Shown one piece after another: positions 36,347 through 45,869 of a stretch of DNA of 64,000 bases (its first letter is position 1; each line of letters begins with the position of its first letter). Origin of the DNA: Streptomyces griseoluteus (GTDB lineage: Bacteria > Actinomycetota > Actinomycetes > Streptomycetales > Streptomycetaceae); contig NZ_SRRU01000004.1 of NCBI RefSeq assembly GCF_004784465.1, positions 496,001-560,000 on the forward strand. The letters run 5' to 3'. A model generated the notes under the pieces. The model was not told the DNA's origin, searched no databases, and worked only from the letters and a program-made list of their open reading frames with translations. The position numbers and the translations under genes are program-made.

Positions 36347-36958
36347 CTACTCGGGCAGTCGGAGTTCCAGATCCGCGCGGGGCGCGACTCCCTCGCGGGT
36401 GACGGCGGACAGCAGACCGGCGACCGAGCCCTGGCCGGGCAGCTCGGCGGCGGGGTCCACGTCGTGCCAGGGGGCGAGGACGAAGGCCCGCTCGTGGGCG
36501 CGCGGGTGGGGGAGGGTGAGCCGGGGGTCGGCGGAGGTGACGTCGGCGTAGGACACGATGTCGACGTCCAGGGTGCGCGGGCCCCACTGCTCGTCGCGGA
36601 CCCGGTGGAACGCCTCCTCGACCGCCTGCGCCCGCTCCAGCAGCGAGGACGGCGGCAGGGTGGTCTTCAGGACCACGACCGCGTTCAGGTACGAGGGCTG
36701 GCTGCCGGGCTCGACGCCCCACGGCTCGGTCTCGTACACCGGGGATACGGCCTTGACGCGGACGCCAGGGGTGTCCTCCAGGGCGTCCACGGCGCCCTGG
36801 AGGGTCTCCAGGCGGTTGCCGAGGTTGGAGCCGAGGGAGAGGACGGCCCGCTGGGGGTTGTGCAGGGTGGAGTCGGCGTCGTCGACCTGCTGGACGACGG
36901 ACGCGGGCACCGGCTGGACGGTCGGGTCGCTGTGACCCTTGCGGAAGGGGCGGGTCAT
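36347..36958 (-). CDS. folK: 2-amino-4-hydroxy-6-hydroxymethyldihydropteridine pyrophosphokinase
   Basis: 203 aa. It transfers pyrophosphate from ATP to 6-hydroxymethyl-dihydropterin, making the substrate of FolP. The family sequence begins RAVLSLGSNLGNR at about residue 38, after a variable N-terminal extension. The pterin/ATP signature RDEQWGPRTLDVDIVSY and LPHPRAHERAFVLAP follow. ATG 36958 overlaps the folB stop by four bases (ATGA), so translation is coupled to folB. Confidence 0.95.
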   Translation of the reverse strand: MTRPFRKGHSDPTVQPVPASVVQQVDDADSTLHNPQRAVLSLGSNLGNRLETLQGAVDALEDTPGVRVKAVSPVYETEPWGVEPGSQPSYLNAVVVLKTTLPPSSLLERAQAVEEAFHRVRDEQWGPRTLDVDIVSYADVTSADPRLTLPHPRAHERAFVLAPWHDVDPAAELPGQGSVAGLLSAVTREGVAPRADLELRLPE

Positions 36959-37314
36959 GCTCGGCTCCGGAGGATGGTGACGGTCACGTCGTCGAAGGGG
37001 ACGGTGATCGGGGCGTCCGGCTTGTGGACGCAGACCTCGACCTCCTGGACCCCCTCGTGCTTCAGACAGGTCTGCGCGATCCGCTCGGCGAGGGTCTCGA
37101 TCAGGTTGACCGGCTCGCCCTCGACCACGGCGACGGCCTCCTCGGCCACGATGCCGTAGTGCACGGTCTTGGTGAGGTCGTCGTCGGCCGCGGCCGGGCG
37201 GGTGTCCAGACCCAGGACGAGGTCCACGATGAAGGTCTGGCCCTCCTCGCGTTCCCTGGGGAACACCCCGTGGTGCCCACGGGCCTTCAGGCCCCGCAGC
37301 GCGACACGATCCAC
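36955..37314 (-). CDS. folB: Dihydroneopterin aldolase
   Basis: 119 aa from GTG 37314, with AGGAG about eight bases upstream. It cleaves dihydroneopterin to 6-hydroxymethyl-dihydropterin and glycolaldehyde. The start matches the family (VDRVALRGLKARGHHGVFPR), with the catalytic Glu in the EREEGQ stretch and the C-terminal Lys of VCVHKPDAPI. It is translationally coupled to folK downstream. Confidence 0.95.
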   Translation of the reverse strand: MDRVALRGLKARGHHGVFPREREEGQTFIVDLVLGLDTRPAAADDDLTKTVHYGIVAEEAVAVVEGEPVNLIETLAERIAQTCLKHEGVQEVEVCVHKPDAPITVPFDDVTVTILRSRA

Positions 37315-37548
37315 GCGAATCACTCCTGCAATCGTCGGGAACGGCCGGTCGCTGCCGCACTCGGGCGGCATCCCGGCCCTGAACGAATCTACCTGCGCGC
37401 ACGGACAAGGCCGGGCCACGGGGGCGTGGCCCGGTGCCGGTACCGGAAGGGTTCACCGGGCGTTTGCCCAGGTGTCCGCCCAAGGGGGACCGGCCGTGCC
37501 GTCGGTGGTAGCCGCATTTACCCCGGCGAACGTGATTCCAACCACGGC

Positions 37549-38088
37549 TCAGGCCAGCGTGCCGTCGTCCGGTCCGACGCCCTGGTCGCCGTCCTCCTCG
37601 TCCTCCTCGTCGTCCTCGGACGTGGCGAGGACCGGGGAGGCGTGGTGGGACCACAGCTTCCAGCCCTCGGGGGTGCGCCGGAACACATTGGTGGCGACGA
37701 CGAGCTGCCCGACCAGCGGCCCCAGCTCCTCGCCCTCCTCCGGCGCCGGCCCGCCGCTGAGGATGTTCTCGGTGCAGCTCACGATCGCGGTGTTCCCGGT
37801 GACGGAGACATGCACGTCGGTGAGGAAGAACTGGATGTAGTCGGTGTTCGCCATGATCAGCGCGTACGACCTGAGCACCTCGCCGCGCCCGGTGAGCACC
37901 GGCCAGCCGGGGTGGACGCAGGAGACGACCCCGGTGTCGGCGGGGTCGTGGTACTCCTCGTCGACGCCCAGGTCGGCGGGGGCCAGCCAGAGTCCGGCCA
38001 CCTCCTCGAAGTCGCCGCGCTCCATCGCCTCGTAGAACGAGGTGTTGGCGGCGGACACCTCTTCGACGTCCACGTCCGCGGCGCTCAC
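37549..38088 (-). CDS. NTF2/SnoaL-like fold protein in the folate operon
   Basis: 179 aa from GTG 38088, which overlaps the folP stop by four bases (GTGA). The alpha+beta cone of the NTF2-like superfamily is visible: ANTSFYEAMERGDFEEVAGL at the N-terminus and VFRRTPEGWKLWSHHASPV at the end of the fold. A very acidic tail of about 20 residues (EDDEEDEEDGD) follows. No catalytic residues can be assigned. Coupling to folP is conserved in my recollection of Streptomyces, which hints at a link to pterin metabolism, but this is unproven. Confidence 0.82.
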   Translation of the reverse strand: MSAADVDVEEVSAANTSFYEAMERGDFEEVAGLWLAPADLGVDEEYHDPADTGVVSCVHPGWPVLTGRGEVLRSYALIMANTDYIQFFLTDVHVSVTGNTAIVSCTENILSGGPAPEEGEELGPLVGQLVVATNVFRRTPEGWKLWSHHASPVLATSEDDEEDEEDGDQGVGPDDGTLA

Positions 38089-38945
38089 CGGGCGCCCTCC
38101 ACCGCGCGGGCCACGCGGACCGCGTCGGCCGTGGCGCGCACCTCGTGGACGCGGACGGCCCAGGCGCCGGCGTGGGCGGCGAGGGCGGAGACGGCGGCGG
38201 TGGCGGCGTCGCGTTCGCGGGCCGGCGGGGTGGGGCCCTCGGGTCCTGCCAGGACGTGGCCGAGGAAGCGTTTGCGGGAGGCGGCGACCAGGAGGGGGTG
38301 GCCCAGCGCGCGGAGCCGGTCCAGGTGGGCGAGGAGGGCGAGGTCGTGCTCGGCCTCCTTGGAGAAGCCGAGGCCGGGGTCGATGACGACGCGCTCCGGG
38401 GCGACGCCCGCCGCGAGGACGGCCTCCACGCGGGCGTGCAGCTCGTCGCAGACCTCGGTGACGACGTCCTCGTAGACGCCCCGGACGTTGGCGCCCTCCA
38501 GGAGGCCGCGCCAGTGCATGACCACGAAGGGGGCGCCGGTCCGTGCGACCACGGGCAGCATCGCGGGGTCGGCGAGGCCGCCGCTGACGTCGTTGACGAG
38601 GACGGCGCCCGCCGCGAGCGCCTGCTCGGCGACGGCCGCGCGCATGGTGTCCACGGAGACCTTCACGCCCTCGGCGGCCAGCCCGCGCACGACGGGGACC
38701 ACGCGGCGCAGCTCCTCGGCCTCGTCGACGCGGGTCGCGCCGGGCCGGGTGGACTCGCCGCCGACGTCGACCAGATCGGCGCCCTCGGCCGCGAGGTCGA
38801 GCCCGTGCTTGACGGCGGCCGTGGTGTCGAACCAGCGGCCGCCGTCGGAGAAGGAGTCGGGGGTGACGTTGACGACGCCCATGACCGCGCAGCGGTCCCA
38901 CGTCGGAAGACCCGCCACTTCGCCGCGCCCGCTGAGGTTCTTCAT
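38085..38945 (-). CDS. folP: Dihydropteroate synthase
   Basis: 286 aa from ATG 38945 (an in-frame GTG at 38972 is possible). It condenses hydroxymethyl-dihydropterin pyrophosphate with p-aminobenzoate and is the sulfonamide target. Signatures are MGVVNVTPDSFSDGGRW, DLVDVGGESTRPGA, VNDVSGGL and the C-terminal LVAASRKRFLG. It heads the minus-strand folate operon and is coupled through GTGA to the NTF2-like gene. Confidence 0.96.
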   Translation of the reverse strand: MKNLSGRGEVAGLPTWDRCAVMGVVNVTPDSFSDGGRWFDTTAAVKHGLDLAAEGADLVDVGGESTRPGATRVDEAEELRRVVPVVRGLAAEGVKVSVDTMRAAVAEQALAAGAVLVNDVSGGLADPAMLPVVARTGAPFVVMHWRGLLEGANVRGVYEDVVTEVCDELHARVEAVLAAGVAPERVVIDPGLGFSKEAEHDLALLAHLDRLRALGHPLLVAASRKRFLGHVLAGPEGPTPPARERDAATAAVSALAAHAGAWAVRVHEVRATADAVRVARAVEGAR

Positions 38946-39083
38946 ACGTTCAGCGTAGGCCCCGAGGTGCACGGCGAAGGTGCGCGGGCCGGTACGGAAC
39001 GGCCTCTTCCGGACGGCCTCGGCAAGGTGGTCCGGGGCCTGCGCGGCCCTCCGCGCGAGCTGCGCGGGATTGGTCCGGCCGGG

Positions 39084-40922
39084 TCAGGCGGCCCGTACGC
39101 CGTGCTCGTGGGAGCGGTGCGCGCAGGGCCGCGCGGCGGCGTTCCGGCGGCGCCGCAGGAAGCGGGGCAGCGGCAGCGCGAGGTCCACGAAGCCCTCGGC
39201 CTGCATCGCGGCGAAGCCGATGCGGGGCAGGTCGGCCGAGGCCCGGTAGACCACGAAACGGGGCTCCCAGCGGGGCTGGAACTTGGCGTTGAACTTGTAC
39301 AGCGACTCGATCTGGAACCAGCGGGAGAGGAACACCAGCAGCCCCCGCCAGGCCCGCAGCACCGGCCCGGCGCCGATCTTCTCGCCGCGCGCGAGGGCGG
39401 AGCGGAACATGGCGAAGTTGAGCGAGATCCGGGCGATGCCGAGCTTCGGCGCGGCCTGGAGGGCGGCGACGATGAGCAGCTCGTTCATGCCGGGGTCGGC
39501 CAGCCGGTCACGGCGCATCAGGTCCAGCGACACGCCGTCCTGGCCCCACGGCACGAAGTGCAGGATCGCCTTCAGATCGCCGTACGGGCCGGGTGTGTCG
39601 TCCTGCTTGTGGGCGGCGGCGATCAGGCAGTCGCCGTCTGCGGGGTCGCCGATGCGGCCGAGGGCCATGGAGAAACCCCGCTCGTTGTCGGTGCCCCGCC
39701 AGTCCTCGGCGGCCAGCCGTACGCGCTCCAGCTCGCCGTCGGAGAGGTCACGGACGCGCCGGACGCGGGTCTCGTAGCCGGCCCGCTCGATGCGCTTGAC
39801 CATCTGGCGCACATTGCGCATCGCGCGTCCGGCGAGGGAGAAATCCGCGACGTCGACCACCGCCTCGTCACCCAGCTCCAGGGCGTCCAGGCCGGTCTCA
39901 CGGGTCCACACCTCGCCGCCCGTCTCCGAGCAGCCCATGACGGCGGGGGTCCAGGAGTGGGCCTTGGCCTCGTCCATGAAGCGCTCGATGGCGCCGGGCC
40001 ACGCCTCCACGTCCCCGATGGGGTCGCCGCTGGCCAGCATCACGCCGGAGACGACCCGGTAGGTGACGGCGGCCTTGCCGCTGGGGGAGAAGACGACGGC
40101 CTTGTCCCGGCGCAGCGCGAAGTGGCCGAGGGAGTCGCGGCGGCCGTGCCGGTCCAGCAGCTCCCTCAGGCGCGCCTCGTCCTCCTCGGTCAGGCGGGCG
40201 GCGGGGTGTTCGGGCCGGAAGGCGAGGTAGCTGGTGGTGACGGCGGTGAGCCAGCCGAGGGCGCCGAGGGAGAAGGCGACCGTCCAGGAGGTGCTGCCCT
40301 GGTAGTCGACGGGGCCCTCGAAGCCGAACAGGCCGTAGACGACGTGGGTCAGCCGATCGGCCAGGCTCGGGTCGCCGAGAGTCCGGTCGGGGTGGACGCT
40401 GACGATGACCAGTCCGAGGACGAGGGAACCCGCGCTCATGAGGACGAAGTTGGCCAGCGCCCGCCAGCGGCTGCGCGGGTCGGGCAGTGCGCCGAACTCG
40501 GTGCGGTGGCGCAGCAGGGGCACCAGGAGCGCGACCGAGATGAGCACGCCGAGCAGCGAGTGCCGGTACACGAACTCGGCGACGGCGCCGGCCGGCAGCA
40601 GTACGACGGCGGCCCGCCAGGCGCGCCGCTTGCGGCGTTTGAGCCCGTGCGCGAGCAGGAGCAGCAGCACGCCCGCGCTGAGCGAGAGGGCCGCGGCGAA
40701 CGGCCCGAAGGAGCCGGGCAGCGCCTCCGCGATCGCGTGCATACGGCTGTGACGGAAGCGCGGGAACACGCCCGCCGCGATGTCGAGCAGGCCGACGAGG
40801 GCGCACGCCCGGCCGATCAGGGCGGGGACGGCCTCGGCACGGGGGCCGCGCAGTATGCGCCGCGCCCGGTTCGAACCCCGCGGAACCCCGCCTGACAATT
40901 CCCCATCTATCCTGACAGACAT
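39084..40922 (-). CDS. MprF-like membrane protein with DUF2156 (aminoacyl-phosphatidylglycerol synthase-type) domain
   Basis: 612 aa from ATG 40922. The N-terminal 230 residues hold about six membrane helices. The C-terminal DUF2156/LPG synthase domain (about 280-570) is built of two GNAT-like lobes: FALRRDKAVVFSPSGKAAVTY, a central RNVRQMVKRIERAGY, and DLMRRDRLADPGMNELLIVAAL through FKRKFQPRWEPR-like KFNAKFQPRWEPRFVVY. Such proteins transfer amino acids from tRNA to phosphatidylglycerol, changing surface charge. A lysyl donor is likely but not provable. It is divergent from the membrane esterase gene. Confidence 0.85.
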   Translation of the reverse strand: MSVRIDGELSGGVPRGSNRARRILRGPRAEAVPALIGRACALVGLLDIAAGVFPRFRHSRMHAIAEALPGSFGPFAAALSLSAGVLLLLLAHGLKRRKRRAWRAAVVLLPAGAVAEFVYRHSLLGVLISVALLVPLLRHRTEFGALPDPRSRWRALANFVLMSAGSLVLGLVIVSVHPDRTLGDPSLADRLTHVVYGLFGFEGPVDYQGSTSWTVAFSLGALGWLTAVTTSYLAFRPEHPAARLTEEDEARLRELLDRHGRRDSLGHFALRRDKAVVFSPSGKAAVTYRVVSGVMLASGDPIGDVEAWPGAIERFMDEAKAHSWTPAVMGCSETGGEVWTRETGLDALELGDEAVVDVADFSLAGRAMRNVRQMVKRIERAGYETRVRRVRDLSDGELERVRLAAEDWRGTDNERGFSMALGRIGDPADGDCLIAAAHKQDDTPGPYGDLKAILHFVPWGQDGVSLDLMRRDRLADPGMNELLIVAALQAAPKLGIARISLNFAMFRSALARGEKIGAGPVLRAWRGLLVFLSRWFQIESLYKFNAKFQPRWEPRFVVYRASADLPRIGFAAMQAEGFVDLALPLPRFLRRRRNAAARPCAHRSHEHGVRAA

Positions 40923-41119
40923 CGCATCCCGTAGCTCTGCGAGAGACCTTGAAACCCGGTGCCGATCGGGCATCCGGTGACATTGCGCCCTCTAGGACGG
41001 TGTCTTGGGGAGACAGGTTCCTCCCGCTCCGGAAAGTCGGGTCAAAGGTCAAGGAAAGCCTGGGGCAAGTCCGTGCCGCGGCACGGTGTCCGAGGCGGAA
41101 AGCGCAGGCAGGAACAGCC

Positions 41120-42250
41120 ATGGGTCTCACGAGCAACTCACTTCTGGTGCTGGCGGTGGCGGTCGCCGTGGTGCTGTTCGGAGCCACGCTGTGGCTGTGG
41201 CCGCGCCTGGCCCGGCGGAGCTGGGCGGCCCTCGGCGGCCGGATCGGCCTGCTGCTCGCCACCCAGTTGGCGCTCATCTGCTCCCTCGGGGTGGCCGCCA
41301 ACCAGAGCTTCGGCTTCTACGCGGGCTGGGACGACCTGCTCGGCCGGGAGACCGAACAGGGCGTCCTGGTCGACCAGTCGGCGACGACCGCCGGCGCGGG
41401 CGGCCCGCTCCGGGTGGTGAGCATCAAGTCCCCGCCGGGCGACGCCGGTTCGCGGGCCTCGGCGGTGGGCGAGGTCCAGAAGGTCGACATCGTCGGCCGG
41501 GTCTCCCGCATCGCCACCCCGGCCTACGTCTATCTGCCCCCGGAGTACTTCCAGCCCCGGTTCCGCACCCGTACGTTCCCGGTCTCGGTGGTGCTGACCG
41601 GCTACCCCGGCACCGCGCAGGCGCTCGTCACCAAGCTCAAGTACCCGGCGGTCGCGCGGGGTCTGGCCAAGGACGGGCGGGCGCAGCCGATGATCCTGGT
41701 GATGATGCGGCCCACCGTGGCGCCCCCGCGCGACACCGAGTGCGTGGACATCCCGCAGGGCCCGCAGACCGAGACCTTCTTCGCCAAGGACCTCCCCGAG
41801 GCCGTCCTCGCGCACTACCGGGCCGGTGCCCGCCCGGGAAGCTGGGGCATCATCGGCGACTCCACCGGCGGCTACTGCTCCCTCAAGCTCGCCATGCGCC
41901 ACCCGGACGTCTACGCGGCGGGCGCCGGCCTGTCGGCGTACTACACCGCGCCCCTCGACCCCACCACCGGCGACCTCTTCCACGGCGACCGCAGCCTGCG
42001 TGATCACGCCGATCTGCACTGGCTGCTCGCACACGAACCGGCGCCGGACACCTCCCTGCTCGTCACCAGCAGCAAGATCGGCGAACACAACTACCGGGAC
42101 ACGCTCAGGTTCGTGAACGAGGTACGTGCCACCGGCCGGACCAGGATCTCCTCCATCATCCTGGAGAGCGGCGGACACAACTTCAACACCTGGCGGCGCG
42201 AGGTTCCGCCCGCCCTCCAGTGGCTCAGCGGGCAGCTCAGCGACCGTTGA
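41120..42250 (+). CDS. Membrane-anchored esterase D/mycolyltransferase-type hydrolase
   Basis: 376 aa from ATG 41120, with AGGA seven bases upstream. Two hydrophobic helices (about 7-27, 40-58) anchor it with the catalytic part outside. The alpha/beta hydrolase core has YVYLPPEYF near the start, the nucleophile motif IGDSTGGYCS, a later Asp and ESGGHNFNTWRRE carrying the catalytic His. The fold is that of esterase D and the antigen 85 group. It is divergent from the MprF-like gene over a 197-bp spacer; a shared envelope-lipid role is possible but inferred. Confidence 0.85.
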   Translation: MGLTSNSLLVLAVAVAVVLFGATLWLWPRLARRSWAALGGRIGLLLATQLALICSLGVAANQSFGFYAGWDDLLGRETEQGVLVDQSATTAGAGGPLRVVSIKSPPGDAGSRASAVGEVQKVDIVGRVSRIATPAYVYLPPEYFQPRFRTRTFPVSVVLTGYPGTAQALVTKLKYPAVARGLAKDGRAQPMILVMMRPTVAPPRDTECVDIPQGPQTETFFAKDLPEAVLAHYRAGARPGSWGIIGDSTGGYCSLKLAMRHPDVYAAGAGLSAYYTAPLDPTTGDLFHGDRSLRDHADLHWLLAHEPAPDTSLLVTSSKIGEHNYRDTLRFVNEVRATGRTRISSIILESGGHNFNTWRREVPPALQWLSGQLSDR

Positions 42251-42345
42251 GCCGGGGGTGCTGAAACCTCGTGAAGCCCTTGCCGTGGCCGGATTTTTGG
42301 GCCTCGGGGGCCCATGAGGCGCCTACGCGCGGTAAGTTTCTGGCC

Positions 42346-43530
42346 ATGCCACGTGGACGCCACCGCCATTCACCGCCTCTGCACCGGCTGTTGCCTCCCT
42401 CCGCGATCGCCGGTGTCGCCGTCGTCTGCGCGCTGGCGCCCTGGGTGTTCTCCTCCCTCGGGGTGGTGCGCGCCCTGGCCGGCGTCGCCGCGCTCACGGC
42501 GGTCGGCGGCGCGGTCGTGATGCGCCAGTGGGACGCACAGGCGGGCAAGCAGGTCGCCGAGCTGACCCGCGCGCGGGTCAGCGACGAATGGCGGTACGAC
42601 GAACGGGTCGCCGAACTGGAGACCGACCTGGAGGAGTCGCGCGAGCTGCGCGTCAAACTGGAGCGGCGCCTGCGGGCCAAGCGCGCGGAACTGGCGGGGC
42701 TGCGCAACGAACACGCCTCCCTGCTGCGCCGGTACGCCACCGCGGAGACCGAGCGTGCCAGCGCGCTGGAGGGGCGGCGGCTGCTGGAGATCGAGGCGGC
42801 GCCGGAGTCCGGCACGCTCGCGCTGCCGGCCGGGCCGAGCGCGGAGGCCGCGGTGGACACCACCGAGGCTCCCCGGGCCGCGGAGGCCGTCTCCGCCAAG
42901 GAGCTGTACCTGAAGGCCGCGACCGCGCTGGCGCGGCTGGAGCGGTCGGCGGAGGAGCCCGAGGTCGAGGCCGAGCCCGAGGCCGAGGCGGGGTCCGAGG
43001 CCGAGGCGGGGTCCGAGGTGGAAGCCGTCGCCAAAGGAGATCCGGACAGTGCGGGTACCGGGGCCGACGACACCGGCGACCACACCGCCGCCGAGGGGCT
43101 GGGACCCGTGGACGCCGAAGGCGAAGTGACCGAGGCGCACACCGCCTCCGGTGAGACGCCGGAGGAGGCGCAGGCGCACACCGCCGAAACGGCCGTGGTG
43201 CCCGCCCGGTCCACCGGGCAGCGGCCCGCCGGGCACTTCACCGTGCCGACCGCCGTCGCCGTCGTCCCGGCCGCGCCCTCCCGGCGCCCGCTGGTCGAGG
43301 GCGGGTTCGACTTCTTCGGTACGCAGAAGGACACCTCGGCGGCACTGGACGTGCGCAACGAGGACCTGGCCGACGTGGTCGGGCAGGAGGCCCTCGCCCT
43401 GCACAAGGCGGACGCCGGGACGGCGTACAAGCCCGCCGGCACCTACGACGTGGGCCAGGTCATCGATCTGACCGCGCACGACGAGACCGAGCACATCGAC
43501 GTGGAGGGGCTGCGCAGCGCGGCCTCCTGA
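42346..43530 (+). CDS. Membrane protein with long coiled coil, conserved in Streptomyces
   Basis: 394 aa from ATG 42346. TAAGTT sits seven bases before the ATG, suggesting a leaderless start. Two N-terminal hydrophobic segments (about 15-55) are followed by a coiled coil (about 70-140, RVAELETDLEESRELRVKLE). Then a Glu/Ala-rich acidic stretch contains a short tandem repeat EAEAGSEAEAGSE. The C-terminus is more ordered (FDFFGTQKDTSAALDVRNED). No enzymatic motif is seen. A scaffold role near the membrane is possible; I do not recognise a named family. Confidence 0.72.
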   Translation: MPRGRHRHSPPLHRLLPPSAIAGVAVVCALAPWVFSSLGVVRALAGVAALTAVGGAVVMRQWDAQAGKQVAELTRARVSDEWRYDERVAELETDLEESRELRVKLERRLRAKRAELAGLRNEHASLLRRYATAETERASALEGRRLLEIEAAPESGTLALPAGPSAEAAVDTTEAPRAAEAVSAKELYLKAATALARLERSAEEPEVEAEPEAEAGSEAEAGSEVEAVAKGDPDSAGTGADDTGDHTAAEGLGPVDAEGEVTEAHTASGETPEEAQAHTAETAVVPARSTGQRPAGHFTVPTAVAVVPAAPSRRPLVEGGFDFFGTQKDTSAALDVRNEDLADVVGQEALALHKADAGTAYKPAGTYDVGQVIDLTAHDETEHIDVEGLRSAAS

Positions 43531-43581
43531 GCCGCGCCGCCCGTTTCCGCCGCGCAGCGCGCGTAGGGGAGACTGGGACGC

Positions 43582-44730
43582 ATGACTGCCACGGAGACCA
43601 CGGTCGGGATCGGCGGTGCCGCCGAGAGCACCGACATGGTGCTCAACATCGGGCCCCAGCATCCCTCCACGCACGGCGTGCTCCGGCTGCGGCTGGTGCT
43701 GGACGGCGAGCGCGTCGAGCGTGCCGAGCCGGTGATCGGCTATATGCACCGGGGCGCGGAGAAGCTGTTCGAGGCCCGTGACTACCGGCAGATCATCATG
43801 CTCGCCAACCGCCACGACTGGCTGTCGGCGTTCTCCAACGAGCTGGGCGTGGTCATCGCCGTCGAGCGGATGCTCGGCATGGAGGTGCCCGAGCGAGCGG
43901 TGTGGACCCGGACCCTGCTCGCCGAGCTGAACCGGGTGCTCAACCACCTGATGTTCCTCGGCTCCTATCCGCTGGAGCTGGGCGGGATCACGCCGGTCTT
44001 CTACGCGTTCCGCGAGCGCGAGGTGCTCCAGAACGTGATGGAGGAGGTCTCCGGTGGCCGCATGCACTACATGTTCAACCGGGTCGGCGGCCTGAAGGAG
44101 GACCTCACCGACGGCTGGACCGGGCGCGCGAGGGACGCGGTGGCCGCCGTCCGCTCCCGCATGGGCGTCTTCGACGACCTGGTCCTCGGCAACGAGATCT
44201 TCCGGGGGCGCACGCGGGGCGTGGGCGCGCTCACCCCGGAGGCCGTGCACGCGTACGGCGTGAGCGGGCCCATCGCCCGCGCCTCGGGCGTCGACTTCGA
44301 CCTGCGCCGCGACGAGCCGTACCTCGCCTACGGGGACCTCCAGGACACCCTGAAGGTCGTCACCCGGACCGAGGGTGACTGCCTGGCCCGCTTCGAGGTC
44401 CTGCTGGAGCAGACCCACAACGCGCTCGACCTCGCGGACGCCTGTCTGGACCGGCTCGCGGAACTGCCGCCCGGCCCGGTCAACCAGCGGCTGCCCAAGG
44501 TGCTGAAGGCGCCCGAGGGACACACCTACGCCTGGACCGAGAACCCGCTCGGCATCAACGGCTACTACCTGGTCAGCAAGGGCGAGAAGACGCCGTACCG
44601 GCTGAAGCTGCGGTCGGCGTCGTACAACAACATCCAGGTGCTGGGCGAGCTGCTGCCGGGGACGCTGGTCTCCGACATGGTGGCGATCCTGGGGTCGCTG
44701 TTCTTCGTGGTGGGCGACATCGACAAGTAG
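43582..44730 (+). CDS. nuoD2: Orphan NADH-quinone oxidoreductase subunit D homologue (NuoD2)
   Basis: 382 aa. The 49-kDa/NuoD family is recognised by [60 protein letters not shown] and [14 protein letters not shown], and by its full length. In complex I this subunit forms part of the quinone site. No other nuo genes are nearby, so it is a stand-alone copy. Arg57 in HRG is the position that is dimethylated in mitochondrial NDUFS2. A MidA/NDUFAF7-type methyltransferase gene converges one base away. It may serve a partial or alternative complex. Confidence 0.9.
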   Translation: MTATETTVGIGGAAESTDMVLNIGPQHPSTHGVLRLRLVLDGERVERAEPVIGYMHRGAEKLFEARDYRQIIMLANRHDWLSAFSNELGVVIAVERMLGMEVPERAVWTRTLLAELNRVLNHLMFLGSYPLELGGITPVFYAFREREVLQNVMEEVSGGRMHYMFNRVGGLKEDLTDGWTGRARDAVAAVRSRMGVFDDLVLGNEIFRGRTRGVGALTPEAVHAYGVSGPIARASGVDFDLRRDEPYLAYGDLQDTLKVVTRTEGDCLARFEVLLEQTHNALDLADACLDRLAELPPGPVNQRLPKVLKAPEGHTYAWTENPLGINGYYLVSKGEKTPYRLKLRSASYNNIQVLGELLPGTLVSDMVAILGSLFFVVGDIDK

Positions 44731-44731
44731 G

Positions 44732-45727
44732 TCACAGGGGCGGTCCGGGCAGCCCGGCCGGCTGGAGGAGCCAGCCGAAGTCGCCGAGGCCGCCCGGTGC
44801 GGTGAGTTCGGCGGCGGCTCCGGCGCCCGCGAGGGCGCGTACGTAGGCGGCGGGGTCGGTGGTGGCCAGGGTGAGCGGGGGACGGGCGCCGGTGACGTCC
44901 AGCGCGCGCAGGGCCTCGCGCTGGGTGAGCAGGCGGGGGGTGCCGTGGCCGCTCCCGGCCGCCGCGCAGGCGTCCAGGGCGACATGCGCGGTGATGTCGC
45001 AGGTCCCGTCGGGCACGGGCGCCGTCTCCCGGCCCGCCCGGAAGCCGGTGAGCGTGCCGTAGGGCGGCCGGGTGCCGAGGGTATGGGCGTAGTCCACGGC
45101 CACCGCGAGCCCGCGCTCCACCCGGCCGACGGCTGCCGCCCAGGCCCGGTCCCTCGGCAGCCCGATCTCCGCCCGCTGTCCCTCCTGGGCGCCCAGCGGC
45201 CACCAGCGGGCCAGCCACTCCGCCTCCGCGCCCGTCACCGGCTCCCCGAGCCGCTCGGTGCCGTCCGGCGCGACCAGCACCAGCCGGGCCACGCCCGCGC
45301 GGTCGGTCTCGGCCACGTCCACGGGCACGTTGTCCAGCCACTCGTTGGCGAACAGCAGCCCGGTGACCGCCTCGGGCACCTCGGCCCGCCACGCGATCCG
45401 CCCGTCCAGCCCCGCGGGCCGGTCGGCGACCTCCACGGCGTACGCCCGCGTGCGCGCCGCCACCTCGTCCGGCAGCGCGGCCAGCACCCCCTGGACCAGC
45501 TCCCCGCGCCCGGCACCGAGATCGACGAAGTCCAGCACCTCGGGACGTCCCAGGGCCCCGTCCACCCGGCACAGCAGCCGGGCCACGGCGGCGGCGAACA
45601 GCGGCGAGGCGTGCACGGAGGTACGGAAGTGACCCGCGGGTCCCTCGGGGCGGCGGTAGAAGCCCCGGGGGCCGTACAGCGCCCCCTCCATGGCGTCCCG
45701 CCAGCCCTGCTCCGATGTCTCCCGCAC
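44732..45727 (-). CDS. SAM-dependent methyltransferase, MidA/NDUFAF7 (DUF185) family
   Basis: 331 aa. The N-terminus ([21 protein letters not shown], then [14 protein letters not shown]) is the typical MidA opening. The SAM-binding motif is [15 protein letters not shown], followed by [14 protein letters not shown], in which the family uses an NE-L-x-D-A/N-like sequence. Mitochondrial NDUFAF7 methylates an arginine in NDUFS2 during complex I assembly. The gene is convergent with the NuoD2 gene with a single base between stops, so the enzyme and its probable substrate are neighbours. Confidence 0.82.
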   Translation of the reverse strand: MRETSEQGWRDAMEGALYGPRGFYRRPEGPAGHFRTSVHASPLFAAAVARLLCRVDGALGRPEVLDFVDLGAGRGELVQGVLAALPDEVAARTRAYAVEVADRPAGLDGRIAWRAEVPEAVTGLLFANEWLDNVPVDVAETDRAGVARLVLVAPDGTERLGEPVTGAEAEWLARWWPLGAQEGQRAEIGLPRDRAWAAAVGRVERGLAVAVDYAHTLGTRPPYGTLTGFRAGRETAPVPDGTCDITAHVALDACAAAGSGHGTPRLLTQREALRALDVTGARPPLTLATTDPAAYVRALAGAGAAAELTAPGGLGDFGWLLQPAGLPGPPL

Positions 45728-45869
45728 CGGGTCAGCCTAGGCGTACACCCACCGGGTCGGCCTATGCGTACAGATGACCGGGGCATCCACCCTGCGGCGT
45801 ACGTGTGCCGGGCACGGATCGCCCCTCCGGCTGACCCGTGCGCGCACCGGGTTTCCTTACGCTGATGAG

